Positions 13,722 through 13,765 of a stretch of DNA of 13,765 bases are shown piece after piece. The stretch spans positions 1-13,765 of the forward strand of contig JAURGS010000042.1 of the NCBI GenBank assembly GCA_030833685.1, in the 5' to 3' direction. The stretch's first letter is position 1. Each line of letters opens with the position of its first letter. The notes under the pieces were generated by a model that was given only the letters and a program-made list of their open reading frames with translations, did no database searches and was not told the DNA's origin. The position numbers were made by a program, and so were the translations under genes. The DNA is from Rhodoferax sp. (GTDB lineage Bacteria; Pseudomonadota; Gammaproteobacteria; Burkholderiales; Burkholderiaceae_C).

Positions 13722-13765
13722 CAACATTGGATATGGTTTCGTTCGCCGGCTCCGTTCAAGGCGCT

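Noticed and set aside
1..13765. CRISPR array, insertion sequence or toxin-antitoxin pair
   Set aside because: I saw no regularly spaced repeats, no transposase motifs with terminal inverted repeats, and no paired small genes of toxin-antitoxin character on either strand.

Overview
The window looks like chromosomal DNA of a betaproteobacterium of the Burkholderiales, most likely Comamonadaceae-like. I infer this from the housekeeping order yicC-gmk-rpoZ-spoT-greB, the character of the proteins and the moderately high G+C. No database search was possible, so the taxonomic call is a judgement.

Region 1 (1-1782, minus strand) is a Ser/Thr signalling pair: a eukaryotic-type protein kinase followed by a PP2C phosphatase, overlapping by ATGA. 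The phosphatase runs off the left edge. Region 2 (1856-6046, plus strand) holds yicC (endoribonuclease family), gmk (GMP kinase), rpoZ (RNA polymerase omega), a strong intrinsic terminator, then a bifunctional spoT/rel gene. greB (minus strand) converges on spoT with a 20-bp overlap. These genes join GTP supply, (p)ppGpp turnover, an RNA polymerase subunit that helps form a ppGpp site, and a secondary-channel transcript-cleavage factor. A tRNA-Arg(ACG) gene on the minus strand, with its own bidirectional terminator, lies upstream of greB.

Region 3 (6899-9949) is a small catabolic group: an aldehyde dehydrogenase and an NAD-type SDR dehydrogenase on the plus strand, and a convergent hydroxypyruvate-isomerase-like enzyme on the minus strand. 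The isomerase gene overlaps the SDR gene by 4 bp and has a perfect 7-1-7 palindrome just upstream. The substrate cannot be named from the sequence.

Region 4 (10383-13765) is the accessory part and is visibly richer in A+T. A lipoprotein with N-terminal TPR repeats and a C-terminal secretin core is divergently transcribed from a gene for an exported, unrecognised protein. The 429-bp intergenic stretch between them carries two inverted repeats and a candidate promoter. No secretion ATPase, inner-membrane platform or pilin gene is in the window, so the secretin is an orphan here. This pair is the best candidate for something undescribed. The exported protein's reading frame may be broken near 13700, and the gene may continue past the right edge.
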